A stretch of 40,897 nt of DNA from a virus. A program made the position numbers and the translations under genes. The stretch covers positions 1-40,897 of the IMG/VR virus record IMGVR_UViG_3300005435_000031; one strand, 5' to 3'. Under the pieces are notes generated by a model, which did no database searches, was not told the origin of the DNA, and saw nothing but the letters and a program-made list of their open reading frames with translations. Shown here in pieces: positions 7,767 to 15,790 of this stretch (its first letter is position 1; the number at the start of each line of letters is the position of its first letter).

Positions 7767-8903
7767 TCAGAAGCCGGACTGCACGACCATGCCCGTGCCC
7801 TGAAGGGCAGCGATGCCGGCCGGCTGGCGGCCGTTGATGGCCGCGACGTAGCGGTGAAGTTGCAAGCGGGCCTGGAGGGTGCCGGAGAGCACTTCCAGGT
7901 GCACGCCGATCCGCGGCTCTGATTCGAACAGCAGCCCGTCCGATGGCCGGCAGGCGATGATTGCGTCCTGGTTTTGGCCCGTGCCGAGATTGGTCGGGAC
8001 CGCATTGTCCATCCGGCCACCGAACGTAAGGAGATCGAAGTCACCGGACCCGTCGCGGTCGGTGATCATGAGCGGGCGCTGCTGCTGGTCCTCGCTCGAA
8101 CCCAGCCATCCAAGCCGGGAGGTCGTCATCAGCCACATCTCCGGCGGGAGCCTGCGGTTGTTGCCGATGGCCGCGACGACCTGGCCGAAGTAGGTGAACA
8201 TTCTCGTTGCCGTCGGCGAGCCATCGGTATAGGTGACCGCGTTTGCGCCCGTCACGAACGACAACAGCCCAGCGAGCTGCCCGTTCGCAGCGGACCCGTT
8301 GATGAGCTGCGCCTCAAGCTGGCCGTCGTAGCTCTCGGTGAGATCCTTGAAGTAGGCCCAGTCGAGATGCGCTCCGGCCGGCGACTGCTCAAGAAGCTGG
8401 AGTGCGACGTCTCCGTGCCCGGAGATCGTGATGACTGGCGAGGTCGTCGCCGCGTCCACGATGTCACGCGACGGATCGGCCGAAGCGTCCGCGACGGGCT
8501 GCGTGTGCGTCCCGGTCGTCAGGCGCGGCACGTTGACGGACTGGATGCCGCTAGGGAGCGGGAACTGCGGCATCTCCGCCGCCAGCACGCGCGGGGCACG
8601 CGGCGCTGTCGCGAACGCGTCGATCAGCCACAGCGGCGGCGCGAAGCTTCCACCCTGGCCGGGTGCTCGCGATGGGGTTGCGCGCTGTTCTAGCGGCATG
8701 GTGCGATACTCGACGTCGTCGGGCTTCTGCGCACGCGCCTTCTGGTCGCGGCGCTCAAGCTCGACCGCGAGTTCGCGTTCGTGGCGGGCGAGCCGCGCCG
8801 TCGCTGCGTTCTCGCCGCCATCGCTGGCGATCAGATCCTTGAAGTAGGAGTGCGGACTGTGCCGCTCATAGGTGAGCGGCTCGCTCAGGACCGCGACGTC
8901 CAT
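7767..8903 (-). CDS. Second HK97-type major capsid protein paralogue, 378 aa
   Basis: The ATG overlaps the stop of the protease gene (TGATG at 8903). The sequence parallels the 542-aa capsid protein: LSEPLTYERHSPHSYFKDL matches TSEPLTYRRDNAHEISYWRD. GQGGSFAPPLWLIDAF matches the corresponding shell-domain motif. LLEQSPAGAHLDWAYFKDL and the C-terminal HLEVLSGTLQARLQLHRY also have counterparts. It lacks the long N-terminal coiled-coil scaffold region and starts directly at the linker motif. It may be a minor capsid subunit, a structural variant mixed into the shell, or a former allele kept after recombination. Confidence 0.85.
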   Translation of the reverse strand: MDVAVLSEPLTYERHSPHSYFKDLIASDGGENAATARLARHERELAVELERRDQKARAQKPDDVEYRTMPLEQRATPSRAPGQGGSFAPPLWLIDAFATAPRAPRVLAAEMPQFPLPSGIQSVNVPRLTTGTHTQPVADASADPSRDIVDAATTSPVITISGHGDVALQLLEQSPAGAHLDWAYFKDLTESYDGQLEAQLINGSAANGQLAGLLSFVTGANAVTYTDGSPTATRMFTYFGQVVAAIGNNRRLPPEMWLMTTSRLGWLGSSEDQQQRPLMITDRDGSGDFDLLTFGGRMDNAVPTNLGTGQNQDAIIACRPSDGLLFESEPRIGVHLEVLSGTLQARLQLHRYVAAINGRQPAGIAALQGTGMVVQSGF

Positions 8904-10303
8904 CAGGCGGCCTCGTCGAGCGCGAGAAGGTCAAGATCCTGACGGGCGCGTGTCGTGTAGTCAGGCATCTCCCATGCGCGCTCGTCGGACCCGGCCTCGC
9001 CGGCGTCGGCGGCCGGCTCCTCGTCGTACTCCTCGTCGCCGTCGGCATCGGCGTCGGGGTTGGGGACGCCCATCAGCTCTGCGAGGAGCGGCTGTGCCTC
9101 GTCGACCGCGTCATCAGCGGAGGCGATCAGTCCGAGCACCTGGGTCAGGACTTCGATCGTCGCGGCCGACAGCGCCTTGCCAGCACGCTCCTCAAGGGGC
9201 CGGAGAGTGTGGTCGCGCCACTCGATGAACGCGTTTACGACTCCCTCGCCGCCGATGCCGCGGAGCGTGTCGATCGCCGCCTGCGAGCGCAGACTCGCAA
9301 CCGTCGCCGGGTTCGCCCCGTAGCCGACGACAGACACGTCGCCGCGATGAATCGTTACCGCCTTAATCGTGCGCTCTGTGAAGTCCTCGTTCCACTCCTG
9401 GTCGGTGACGGCGAACGCGAAGCTCATCTCGTCCACGTCGCCGCGGCGCATCTTGCGCTCGAGCGCTTCGACATCGGGATCCGCCGGGTCGAGGGTCGCA
9501 TCGACCGCGAGGCCAGTGTCATCCTCGTCGAGCGTCATGGTGCCCGGCTTCCCCGCCCGCGATGTGCGGGCCAGTGGAAGTCCGCCGTGGTTGACCAGGA
9601 GCTGGACGTCCGGGTTCTCTCCGAGCGTGCGCTTGAACGAGCCCGGCATGATGCGCTCTCTGTAGAAGCCCATGTCGTACCAGACGCCCGTCACGCTGGC
9701 GTGCCCTGTGAGGTTCAGCGATCCGTCGCCTTCCTCGCGCAGCTCCATGCCCTCGGCCGAGAATGTGCGGCGCTCCAAGCCCTTGAGGGCCTCGGCCTTC
9801 TTCTTGCGCCACTCGACGAGCCGCGTCACCGTGCGCGTCTCGCCCGTCTTCTTGGCGTTCTCCTCGATCTCGACGTAGGTCGTGACAGGACGAACCTTCA
9901 CCGGGTCGCCGAGTTTGATGTTGCCGGCATCGTCGCGGGAATAGGTGACCTGGAAGAGGTAGCCCTCGTACTCGTAGACGACCCACTCGTCGGTGAAGTC
10001 CTGCACCCAGCAGTAGGGGCCGTAGCCGTCGTCGTCTTCGGGCTCTGGGAGCGTCTCGCGGATCGCCTGGCGGAGCGCCTCGCGAAGGTCCTGGTAGCTG
10101 TCGCGCTCCTCGTCGGTCGCCCAGGTACCGCGAACGTCCTTGAGCGAGCCGTCTGCGGCCCAGTTGTCGGGGAGCAGGGCCGCCAGCTTCAACTCGGAGG
10201 CGCGCTCGATGGCCTCGCGGCGCTTCTCGTCATGGCTGGCGTCGGCGCGCACCAGAGCACGGATGTCCGCACGAAGCTTCTTCTCGAGTTCGTTCTTAGG
10301 CAT
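8903..10303 (-). CDS. Prohead protease (HK97 family), long form, 466 aa
   Basis: Residues about 190-345 are the U35-type serine protease that trims the capsid scaffold. Visible elements are LTGHASVTGVWYDMGFYRER, the His-bearing QLLVNHGGLPLARTSRAG, the Ser-bearing DVDEMSFAFAVTDQEW and GDVSVVGYGANPAT. The family domain is usually near 200 aa. Here about 180 extra N-terminal residues contain a charged helical segment and an aromatic-rich beta region. The C-terminus has a long acidic tail (residues about 410-466). The extra N-terminus could be a fused minor head domain. The gene lies between portal and capsid genes, its usual place. Confidence 0.87.
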   Translation of the reverse strand: MPKNELEKKLRADIRALVRADASHDEKRREAIERASELKLAALLPDNWAADGSLKDVRGTWATDEERDSYQDLREALRQAIRETLPEPEDDDGYGPYCWVQDFTDEWVVYEYEGYLFQVTYSRDDAGNIKLGDPVKVRPVTTYVEIEENAKKTGETRTVTRLVEWRKKKAEALKGLERRTFSAEGMELREEGDGSLNLTGHASVTGVWYDMGFYRERIMPGSFKRTLGENPDVQLLVNHGGLPLARTSRAGKPGTMTLDEDDTGLAVDATLDPADPDVEALERKMRRGDVDEMSFAFAVTDQEWNEDFTERTIKAVTIHRGDVSVVGYGANPATVASLRSQAAIDTLRGIGGEGVVNAFIEWRDHTLRPLEERAGKALSAATIEVLTQVLGLIASADDAVDEAQPLLAELMGVPNPDADADGDEEYDEEPAADAGEAGSDERAWEMPDYTTRARQDLDLLALDEAA

Positions 10304-10748
10304 CGGCGCCCCCTTCGTCCTTCGGCTGGTCGGCCCACTCGATCGGCTCGATATCGCTCTCGCTCCCGAACAGGGACGTGCGCGCGTTCCGGTGCCACGC
10401 CCGCTGTACGGCGACGCGCTCGGCCCTCACGCGCTTGTCATCGACCGGCTCGCCCAGCGTGTCGCCGACGAGGCTGTTGCGATGATCCTCGACGGCGGCG
10501 AGGTAGGAGTCGCCGACCTCGTAGGTCGTTGCCTCGTTGATCCGCTGGAGCAGGCTCGGGTGCCCCGCGCACGCGGTCTTCAACGCGGCGACATCCGAAG
10601 TTCGGAGCACGAGCACCGTGGCAGGCTCGACGGCTGTCTGGACTCCGAGCGTGAGCCCATGCGGGTGAAAGAATTGCCGGTTCGCTTCTTGAAGGAACCC
10701 GAGTCGGCGGAACTCACCGATATCGAGGTACTCGCGCCTGTCAGCCAT
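10296..10748 (-). CDS. Hypothetical head-region protein, 150 aa
   Basis: Start at the ATG at 10748 (MADRREYLDIGEFRRLGFLQ), overlapping the end of the portal gene by 8 bp. The end overlaps the protease gene by 8 bp. The N-terminal 60 residues look like a small alpha/beta domain (LGFLQEANRQFFHPHGLTL, VLRTSD). The C-terminus is charged and ends in an acidic tail. Proteins of this size and start (GEFRxxGFLQExNRxFFHPxG) recur between portal and protease in phages, where they are usually listed as hypothetical. A head assembly role fits the position but is not shown. Confidence 0.72.
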   Translation of the reverse strand: MADRREYLDIGEFRRLGFLQEANRQFFHPHGLTLGVQTAVEPATVLVLRTSDVAALKTACAGHPSLLQRINEATTYEVGDSYLAAVEDHRNSLVGDTLGEPVDDKRVRAERVAVQRAWHRNARTSLFGSESDIEPIEWADQPKDEGGADA

Positions 10749-12024
10749 TGGCCGCACCTCCGCCCTGCTGGTCGTCGTCGTTGCTCCCACCAGGGGGAGG
10801 TGTCTGCGAATCCGCGATCGATCTCAAAGCCGCGTCTCTGAGCGGCTCGGAGTTGATCGGCATGAGGAACGTTCTGCCGAGCCCGTCGGGCAGCGGGGCC
10901 ATGTGCTCTGCGGCGCGCGCGTCGTCCTGGCAAAGGAAGCCCGATGCGATGCCGAGCGACCATGCTTGGTATCGCTCCAGCGTGTCCCCGCGCAGCCGCT
11001 CGCTCAGATTGCAGCGGACATACCGCTCGCGCGGATGGATGGCCGTCATGGCCTCCTCGTAGCGCGTGTAATAGCCCGACAAGGTGTTCGTTACGTAGCC
11101 GCGCTCCTGCTGCTCGATACCTCTGCCCCATGAAGTCGACCGATCCACGATTCCGATCATGTGAGGCGGGACGCGGAAGATCATTCCGCTGATCTGACTC
11201 TGCGAGAACTGGCGCGACTCCAGGAATTGCGAGTCTTCTGGCGTGATTGAGATCGGCTTGAACTCGGCGCCGCCTGTCAGGACGGCAGGAAGGTTCGCGC
11301 GGCCGAGGCCCTGATGAGCGGCCATCCATGCGCGAGCGAGTTGGAGCGTCTCCTCCGGGTCCAGGTCGTCAGGGACTGTGATCTGGCCGGAGGGGTTCGC
11401 GCTGTTCTCGAAGTAGCTGCTGCCGTAGATCTCCTGTGCTCGCGCAAGTCCGAGCGAGAGCCGCAGGTATTTGATCGGGTTGAGCCCTTCGAGCATCCCC
11501 GGCATCGAGAGATACCGGACATGGAACACGTCGTCGATCGGGATGGGCTGGCCGTTGAAGCGGTATTCGAGCCTTCCCGCCTGCTTCCCGGACGTGATAC
11601 GCCGCACGCGCGCCTGGTCGGGGTGGATCGGCTTGATCTGCGTCGGGTAGTGATCCTTGTCGCGCTCGAGGACCTGGCCGTAGAAGTTGCCCCGCAGTCC
11701 CATCGAGGCCGTGTACTGAACGATCCAGTCCTGTCGGCTGATCTCGATGTATGGCTGTCTGATGAGCTGCGACGGCGGAAGCCGTTTGCGTCTCGCCGGA
11801 TCGAGCGAGTTGAACAGCTCGACCGGGAGCGTTGCCATCGAATCGCACAGGACGCCGATCGAACCGTAGACGGCGGCGACTTGGAGCGCGGAGGCTTCGG
11901 TGACTGCTGTCCCGCCGATGGACCCGCCAAGGCTGCCGTTGGAAGGCGGTGTCGAATCGCCCCATGGGATCGGTGCCGCAGACCGGCGCTCGAGCGCCTG
12001 GCCCGCGCGCCGCACAAGCGACAC
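10741..12024 (-). CDS. Portal protein, HK97 family
   Basis: The frame begins with GTG at 12024. Conserved portal elements are SALQVAAVYGSIGVLCDSMA, YTASMGLRGNFYGQVLERD, a crown-region strand pair (ARVRRITSGKQAGRLEYRF), VFHVRYLSMPGMLEGLNPI and RVPPHMIGIVDRSTSWGRGI, followed by the clip/stem helices. The C-terminus is a low-complexity Gly/Asp/Gln tail. At 427 aa it has the usual length of the family. It forms the dodecameric ring at one capsid vertex through which the terminase pumps DNA. The gene order terminase, portal, protease, capsid is classic. Confidence 0.92.
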   Translation of the reverse strand: MSLVRRAGQALERRSAAPIPWGDSTPPSNGSLGGSIGGTAVTEASALQVAAVYGSIGVLCDSMATLPVELFNSLDPARRKRLPPSQLIRQPYIEISRQDWIVQYTASMGLRGNFYGQVLERDKDHYPTQIKPIHPDQARVRRITSGKQAGRLEYRFNGQPIPIDDVFHVRYLSMPGMLEGLNPIKYLRLSLGLARAQEIYGSSYFENSANPSGQITVPDDLDPEETLQLARAWMAAHQGLGRANLPAVLTGGAEFKPISITPEDSQFLESRQFSQSQISGMIFRVPPHMIGIVDRSTSWGRGIEQQERGYVTNTLSGYYTRYEEAMTAIHPRERYVRCNLSERLRGDTLERYQAWSLGIASGFLCQDDARAAEHMAPLPDGLGRTFLMPINSEPLRDAALRSIADSQTPPPGGSNDDDQQGGGAANG

Positions 12025-12027
12025 CGG

Positions 12028-12240
12028 CTACGTTCCGTTTCTCTTCTTCGCTGCCCGCCCGGCGCGGAGCAGGGCGAGACGTCTGCGCACGGCCGGGAGC
12101 GGCTGCACGCCGTCGGCGGCAAGGCCAAGGAACAAGAACGCGCCGCCGCCGGCGAGCAGGGCCGCACCAGGGCCGAGAAGCAGCAGGACACCGGCTATGA
12201 GGCAGGCGAGGCCCGCGAGGTCCAGCGTTGTCGAGAGCAT
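12028..12240 (-). CDS. Small membrane protein, 70 aa
   Basis: The ATG at 12240 follows a GGGAGG site. Two hydrophobic helices are visible: LDLAGLACLIAGVLLLLGP and AALLAGGGAFLFLGLAAD, followed by a basic cytoplasmic tail (RRRLALLRAGRAAKKRNG). Small two-helix proteins between terminase and portal occur in several actinophages. Holin-like activity is possible, but the position in the head block argues for another role. The stop is 3 bp before the portal start. Confidence 0.7.
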   Translation of the reverse strand: MLSTTLDLAGLACLIAGVLLLLGPGAALLAGGGAFLFLGLAADGVQPLPAVRRRLALLRAGRAAKKRNGT

Positions 12241-12299
12241 CGCAACCCTCCCGTGCTTGGGGAATCGGAGCGGGAGCGCGCGGGGCGCTCGAAAGGGCG

Positions 12300-12509
12300 A
12301 TGTGTGACGTGACAAACCCACGCGCACCCGCCGGGTCTCAGACAAGCCCGCGTGTCGATCCCCGTGGTGACGCCCTCCCGGTGCCCGCGGAGCACCCTCG
12401 GTTCGAGGCGATCGTGGCCCGCCATGTGCACGCGCGCGAGGCGTTTGTCATCGTCGCCACCGATGGATCCGAGACGCTCTACACGCCGATGCCAAGCGAC
12501 TCCGTCTGA
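12300..12509 (+). CDS. Possible small gene on the opposite strand, 69 aa
   Basis: This frame runs against the surrounding late genes. It starts with ATG at 12300 after GAAAGGG, and its second half reads like real protein (RFEAIVARHVHAREAFVIVA) with G/C-rich third positions. The first 25 residues are low-complexity. It lies in the 333-bp gap between the terminase and the membrane-protein gene, where no convincing minus-strand frame exists. A moron-type insertion is possible. It could also be chance in high-GC sequence. Confidence 0.42.
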   Translation: MCDVTNPRAPAGSQTSPRVDPRGDALPVPAEHPRFEAIVARHVHAREAFVIVATDGSETLYTPMPSDSV

Positions 12510-12573
12510 TCGCCCGCGCGAACTGTCGCGGTCCGCTCCGTCAGCGAGCAGCGCGGCTCGCCGCTCTGGTCAG

Positions 12574-14151
12574 CTACTCGCCTTGTGCGAGCGCCGCATT
12601 CAGGTCGATGACCCGCGAGCGTCTCGGCTTGCCCGTGATCGTCTGCAACCCCCACAACGCAAGGGTGCACGCAACGAGCGGGGAGATGTCGATCGCCGAC
12701 GATCTCCGCGACCACGCCCACGCATCACCAAGCGGTCGCTTCACGGCTCCGGATACGGCGACCGAAAGCTCCGGCGTTCCGAGGTGGCGAACGGTTCCCT
12801 GCTGGACGGCGTCGTAGAGCATCCCGCAGGCTTGTGCGTGCTCTTGGGCGGTGACCGGGACGAGTCTCGTTCGCAGGTTCGCAAGGTCGGGCATCAGCGA
12901 CGCGACCGGCCCCTTGCCGTCGCAGACGATCGCGCTGGCCTTATGTCTGGCGATGAGCTGCTCGAACCGGTCAACGACCCAGTCGGTTCCGCGGTCGTGC
13001 TCGACGACCTCGATATGCCGGCGACCATCCGGGCGGAACCCAGCGACGGCGATCGCCGCCCACGACCGATCCGGGGTCACGTCGACCGCGAAGCACAACG
13101 GCCCCTTCGTCTCGGAGTCGAGATCTTCGCGTTCGTTCCAGTCGTCGAGGTCGATCACGCCCTTCGTGCCCTCGGTCGCCGGCCAGTCGCCGACCCCCAG
13201 GCGCTCGACCGCGAAGTTGCGTGAGCCCATCGCGACCGCCTCCCCTTCGAGGTAGTCGGTCGAGATGCGGATGCCGAGGCCGGGGTTCGCTTGCGCCCAC
13301 ACCTGCGGGTCCGCGAGGACGCTCGGCTCGATAGCGTCAGGGTCCTCGCCTTCGGCGGACCACTCGAAGTAGGCGAGCTTGCCGTCGCCGCCTCTGTGGC
13401 CGCGCTCGCGCCGCTTGGCGAGGACGATGCCGTGCTCGTGAACCTGTTGGTCGACCGCAGATCCGACGGACCACATTTGCGGGTTCGGCCGCGCCGACAA
13501 TGTAGGAATCGTCGCGCCGAGAAACGACTCTGGCAGGAACATCGCCTCGTCCAAAAGGAGGCAGTCGCAGGAGAAGCCGCGGCCCCCACCAGACGTTCGC
13601 GCCTTGAATCGGATTCGCTGCCCTCTCTTGAGGGTGATGCCCTCTGAGCCGTGGCTATACGTACCAACCTTCCCGCGGTTGAGCCGCACCTTGCGGACCA
13701 GCTCCGGCGTGTTCTCGATGACTGCGACGAGCCGGTGAAAGATCTCCATTGCCGTGTCGAACTGGTGCGCCGAGAAGATCACGAGGCTTTCGCCGAGCAG
13801 GAAGACGCCGGCAAGCATTCGCGCGACGAGCAGCTCCGATTTGCCGTTCTGTCGCGGCATGACGAGCCCAACCTCAAACGCCGCCCACGGATGCACCAAC
13901 TCGGCGCGCGGATGTGTGGGGCACCGGACGCGCTCGACGGTGCGGTACGTGCATCTAGAGCACTTCCAGATCGCGGACTCCCCAAGCGACTCGCGCAACA
14001 CGAGTTGCTGCCACGGATCGAGATCCATGCCCGACATCGCCGCCAGCTCGACGGCCTCCTGTCCCGACGACGAGGCATACGGTGGAACGGAGCTAATTCG
14101 CGGCTGCTGCACCCCCACCAAGGCGTTCCGCTCGGCGAGCGCTGAGGTCAT
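12574..14151 (-). CDS. Terminase large subunit, 525 aa
   Basis: The ATPase half contains LDPWQQLVLRESLG, a Walker-A-like VMPRQNGKSELLVARM at about residues 97-112 and Walker B LLLDEAMFLPE at about 200-210. The nuclease half has Asp-rich strands (CFAVDVTPDRSWAAIAVAG and AIVCDGKGPVASLMPDLA) suited to an RNase-H-like fold. An extra four-Cys/His segment, CSRCTYRTVERVRCPTH at about residues 64-80, looks like a zinc ribbon; this is common in actinophage terminases. The enzyme cuts concatemeric DNA and drives packaging through the portal. Its 5' end overlaps the small-subunit gene by 59 bp, so a downstream start such as MSGMDLDP is not excluded. Confidence 0.93.
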   Translation of the reverse strand: MTSALAERNALVGVQQPRISSVPPYASSSGQEAVELAAMSGMDLDPWQQLVLRESLGESAIWKCSRCTYRTVERVRCPTHPRAELVHPWAAFEVGLVMPRQNGKSELLVARMLAGVFLLGESLVIFSAHQFDTAMEIFHRLVAVIENTPELVRKVRLNRGKVGTYSHGSEGITLKRGQRIRFKARTSGGGRGFSCDCLLLDEAMFLPESFLGATIPTLSARPNPQMWSVGSAVDQQVHEHGIVLAKRRERGHRGGDGKLAYFEWSAEGEDPDAIEPSVLADPQVWAQANPGLGIRISTDYLEGEAVAMGSRNFAVERLGVGDWPATEGTKGVIDLDDWNEREDLDSETKGPLCFAVDVTPDRSWAAIAVAGFRPDGRRHIEVVEHDRGTDWVVDRFEQLIARHKASAIVCDGKGPVASLMPDLANLRTRLVPVTAQEHAQACGMLYDAVQQGTVRHLGTPELSVAVSGAVKRPLGDAWAWSRRSSAIDISPLVACTLALWGLQTITGKPRRSRVIDLNAALAQGE

Positions 14152-14527
14152 CGAGCTGGTCCCCTTCCTGCTCCACCGGCATGAGGTCGCGCAACTGGCC
14201 GAGTGCGTCTGCCAATGCCTTTGCGCACATCGACTTCGACGTCGCCGAGTTGAACGGATGGTCCAGCTCGCGGGCGAGGACTCTCGCCATCGCCGCGAGC
14301 CCGGACTCCGCGAGCGCCGGGTCGGCCTTGGCGATCGTCGCGAGGTCGCGCAGGACCGCCTCGCTTGCCTCCGTCGGACCGGCGACCGCCAGCCCCTCCG
14401 GGAACAGCTCCTCGGCTTCCGCCGCCGTCATCTGCACCAGCACCTGCGAGCCGAACGGGCCGAAGACGCTCACGACGCGACGCGGAGCACCACCGGCTCT
14501 CGCAGCTCTTCTACTTCTCGCGGGCAT
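14093..14527 (-). CDS. Putative terminase small subunit, 144 aa
   Basis: Start at the ATG at 14527. Residues 30-65 are beta/helical (RVVSVFGPFGSQVLVQMTAA). The centre is helical (RDLATIAKADPALAESGLAA), and the C-terminus is charged. Position is the main evidence: directly upstream of and overlapping the large terminase gene, and downstream of an HNH gene. The HNH, small terminase, large terminase, portal order is common in HK97-like phages that generate cohesive ends. I do not see the classical DNA-binding HTH clearly, so the assignment is by context. Confidence 0.6.
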   Translation of the reverse strand: MPARSRRAARAGGAPRRVVSVFGPFGSQVLVQMTAAEAEELFPEGLAVAGPTEASEAVLRDLATIAKADPALAESGLAAMARVLARELDHPFNSATSKSMCAKALADALGQLRDLMPVEQEGDQLDDLSARRAERLGGGAAAAN

Positions 14528-14705
14528 CACGCCACCGACTCTGGCGGGTCGCGACCCGCAGGCCCTCCGCGTCGTCGCCCTCGACCTCACAGAGGGTCCA
14601 GCCCTCACGGCCGCCCGAAGTCATGCGGATGAGCACGGCGAGTCGACCATCTGGACGAAGGAGTGTCTGCTCGTCGAGATGGACGGTCAGGACTGCTCGG
14701 GGCAT
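14511..14705 (-). CDS. Hypothetical phage protein, 64 aa
   Basis: The product starts MPRAVLTVHLDEQTLLRPDG and ends in a basic tail. The N-terminal half is predicted beta (LTVHLDEQTL, LAVLIRMTSGG, WTLCEVEGDD). The end overlaps the putative small terminase gene by 17 bp, and the start lies 11 bp after the HNH gene. It is likely translationally coupled to the terminase genes. No known domain is recognised. Confidence 0.55.
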   Translation of the reverse strand: MPRAVLTVHLDEQTLLRPDGRLAVLIRMTSGGREGWTLCEVEGDDAEGLRVATRQSRWRDAREK

Positions 14706-14715
14706 CGCCGCCTCC

Positions 14716-14970
14716 TCACCACTCCCGCGACTGTCGACGCCGAGGCTTTCCGGCTCTCCGTCGCCCCTTCGTCCCCCGGTTGCAACGAAGGTGCTCCGGC
14801 CCTCGATAGTGCGACCGGTCGAAGTCGTCATGGCCGAGGTCCCATCTCTCCTCGGGCGCGTTCGGGTTTCCGCACCGCCAGCAAATAACCCCGCCGCGCT
14901 CGACCATCGGTTTCCACCTGCGACGAAGCTTCTGATGGGCGGTGCCGTAACCGCGGTCGGAGGTTTTCAT
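14716..14970 (-). CDS. HNH endonuclease, packaging-associated, 84 aa
   Basis: A compact HNH domain: MKTSDRGYGTAHQKLRRRW, then CWRCGNPNAPEERWDLGHDD and HYRGPEHLRCNRGTKG. The C-x2-C pair and the GHDD and final HLRCNR elements match the short HNH proteins encoded beside terminase genes, such as HK97 gp74. Those proteins are needed with the terminase for cohesive-end cutting. The gene heads the late block, so it is the first gene read from any late promoter upstream. The longer open frame upstream has no recognisable domain, so I start at 14970. Confidence 0.85.
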   Translation of the reverse strand: MKTSDRGYGTAHQKLRRRWKPMVERGGVICWRCGNPNAPEERWDLGHDDFDRSHYRGPEHLRCNRGTKGRRRAGKPRRRQSREW

Positions 14971-15540
14971 CGCGAGCAAAACTCCCCGGGCCGAGGTTTT
15001 CGCGGCGCCCCGTTCGGTAGGTTCAAGCGGCCGACGACGAACGCAGCGCAGCCACCATCGGCGGCAAGGCCGAGCCAGGCCGAACACGCGAAACCCCCGA
15101 TGCCCACTGGGGATCCCGCCCAGGGCCGTTGGGGCCAGCTCGACCTTAGGCCATGTGGGGAGAGAAAAGCGCACGCGTGCGGGTCAGGAGCCCGCCGCCC
15201 AGACTTTCGACCCCACGCCCCCTGCCCGGCCTGCCCCGTCCGTGACCGGTGTGCCCTCGCGCGCTGGCGCTGTGAGGCCCCGTGCGGGGTGCTACCTACC
15301 GTGCAAGCGGCGCTGCCCTGGAACGGAACGGCGATCAGGGCCACCGTGCGCGGGAGGAGGTGATGCCAATGAGCGCGATGCCCAGACCGTTCATGTAGCT
15401 GAGCCCCTGCCGTAGCAGCATTCACGGTAGGGGCGGTGCTACTCCGTCGCGCGGGCCTCTTGAGCTTGCCGGCCAATGCCCGTGCGGCGGACCCTTTCGC
15501 CACCTCCCCCTTCGCGACCTTCAAACTGACCCACTACCGA
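14971..15540. other. Long leader region upstream of the late genes
   Basis: About 570 bp separate the HNH gene from the 36-bp motif at 15541. Several open frames cross it, but none shows a domain, a good ribosome site or convincing composition. Its features are the extended Shine-Dalgarno and mini-frame at 15352-15398 and the hairpin at 15403-15434, listed separately. As this region lies upstream of the structural operon it may contain the late promoter or an antitermination site. I found no clear -35/-10 pair for the minus strand. Confidence 0.35.
15352..15442 (+). promoter_or_regulatory. Candidate leader peptide with alternative hairpins
   Basis: On the plus strand GGGAGGAGGTGAT, close to the full complement of the 16S rRNA tail, precedes a tiny frame encoding MSAMPRPFM (ATG 15369, stop 15396-15398). 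Five bases after the stop a hairpin forms: 15403-15413 pairs with 15424-15434 (11 bp, one G-U). A second stem, 15412-15417 with 15437-15442, would exclude it. This layout resembles a translation-controlled attenuator. No T-run follows. Function is unproven. Confidence 0.35.
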
Positions 15541-15576
15541 GTTTCGTCAACGCCTACTAGGAGGGCCTAGCGAAAC
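15541..15576 (-). repeat. 36-bp quasi-palindromic motif, copy 1 (inverted)
   Basis: This segment matches 18267-18302 in reverse complement at 31 of 36 positions. Both copies centre on CTCCTAGGAGG-like sequence and have GTTTCG or CGAAAC at the ends, so each copy is itself a near palindrome. The similarity stops sharply at both ends. The two copies bracket a 2.7-kb segment holding a winged-helix gene, a tRNA, a transposase and an XRE gene. It may be an operator shared by the XRE proteins, a recombination site or a transposon end. Confidence 0.75.
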
Positions 15577-15695
15577 TCGCCGTGGCCCGTGGGCTCGCGA
15601 GTTCGCCTAGGTCGGGAACCTGGCCGTACCCCGTCATCCGGAGCAGCGTACCCCAGGCATCGCGATCGGCTGTCGCCGTCCGCGGTCATTTTTGG

Positions 15696-15752
15696 CCACT
15701 TTCGGCCAAAGTGGGAACCCGGCCCGTTATCCGTCCCCGGTCTGGCTATTAT
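15696..15752 (+). promoter_or_regulatory. Operator-like palindrome and -10 box
   Basis: CCACTTT, five bases, then AAAGTGG form a perfect interrupted palindrome at 15696-15714. A good -10 sequence TATTAT lies at 15747-15752, 39 bases before the GTG of the winged-helix gene. No good -35 matches it, which suggests an activated promoter or one controlled by the palindrome-binding protein. The gene product downstream is itself a DNA-binding protein and is the simplest candidate regulator. Confidence 0.5.
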
Positions 15753-15790
15753 GTCGCTCGGTGTTTGCTGACCGACCGACAGGAGCCGAC

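Noticed and set aside
5720-7837. 705-codon plus-strand frame
   Set aside because: It lies antisense to the capsid and HNH genes and has the codon-mirror composition of a shadow frame.
14967-15524. 185-codon minus-strand frame upstream of the HNH gene
   Set aside because: No ribosome site, erratic composition and no domain; the short HNH start at 14970 explains the gene better.
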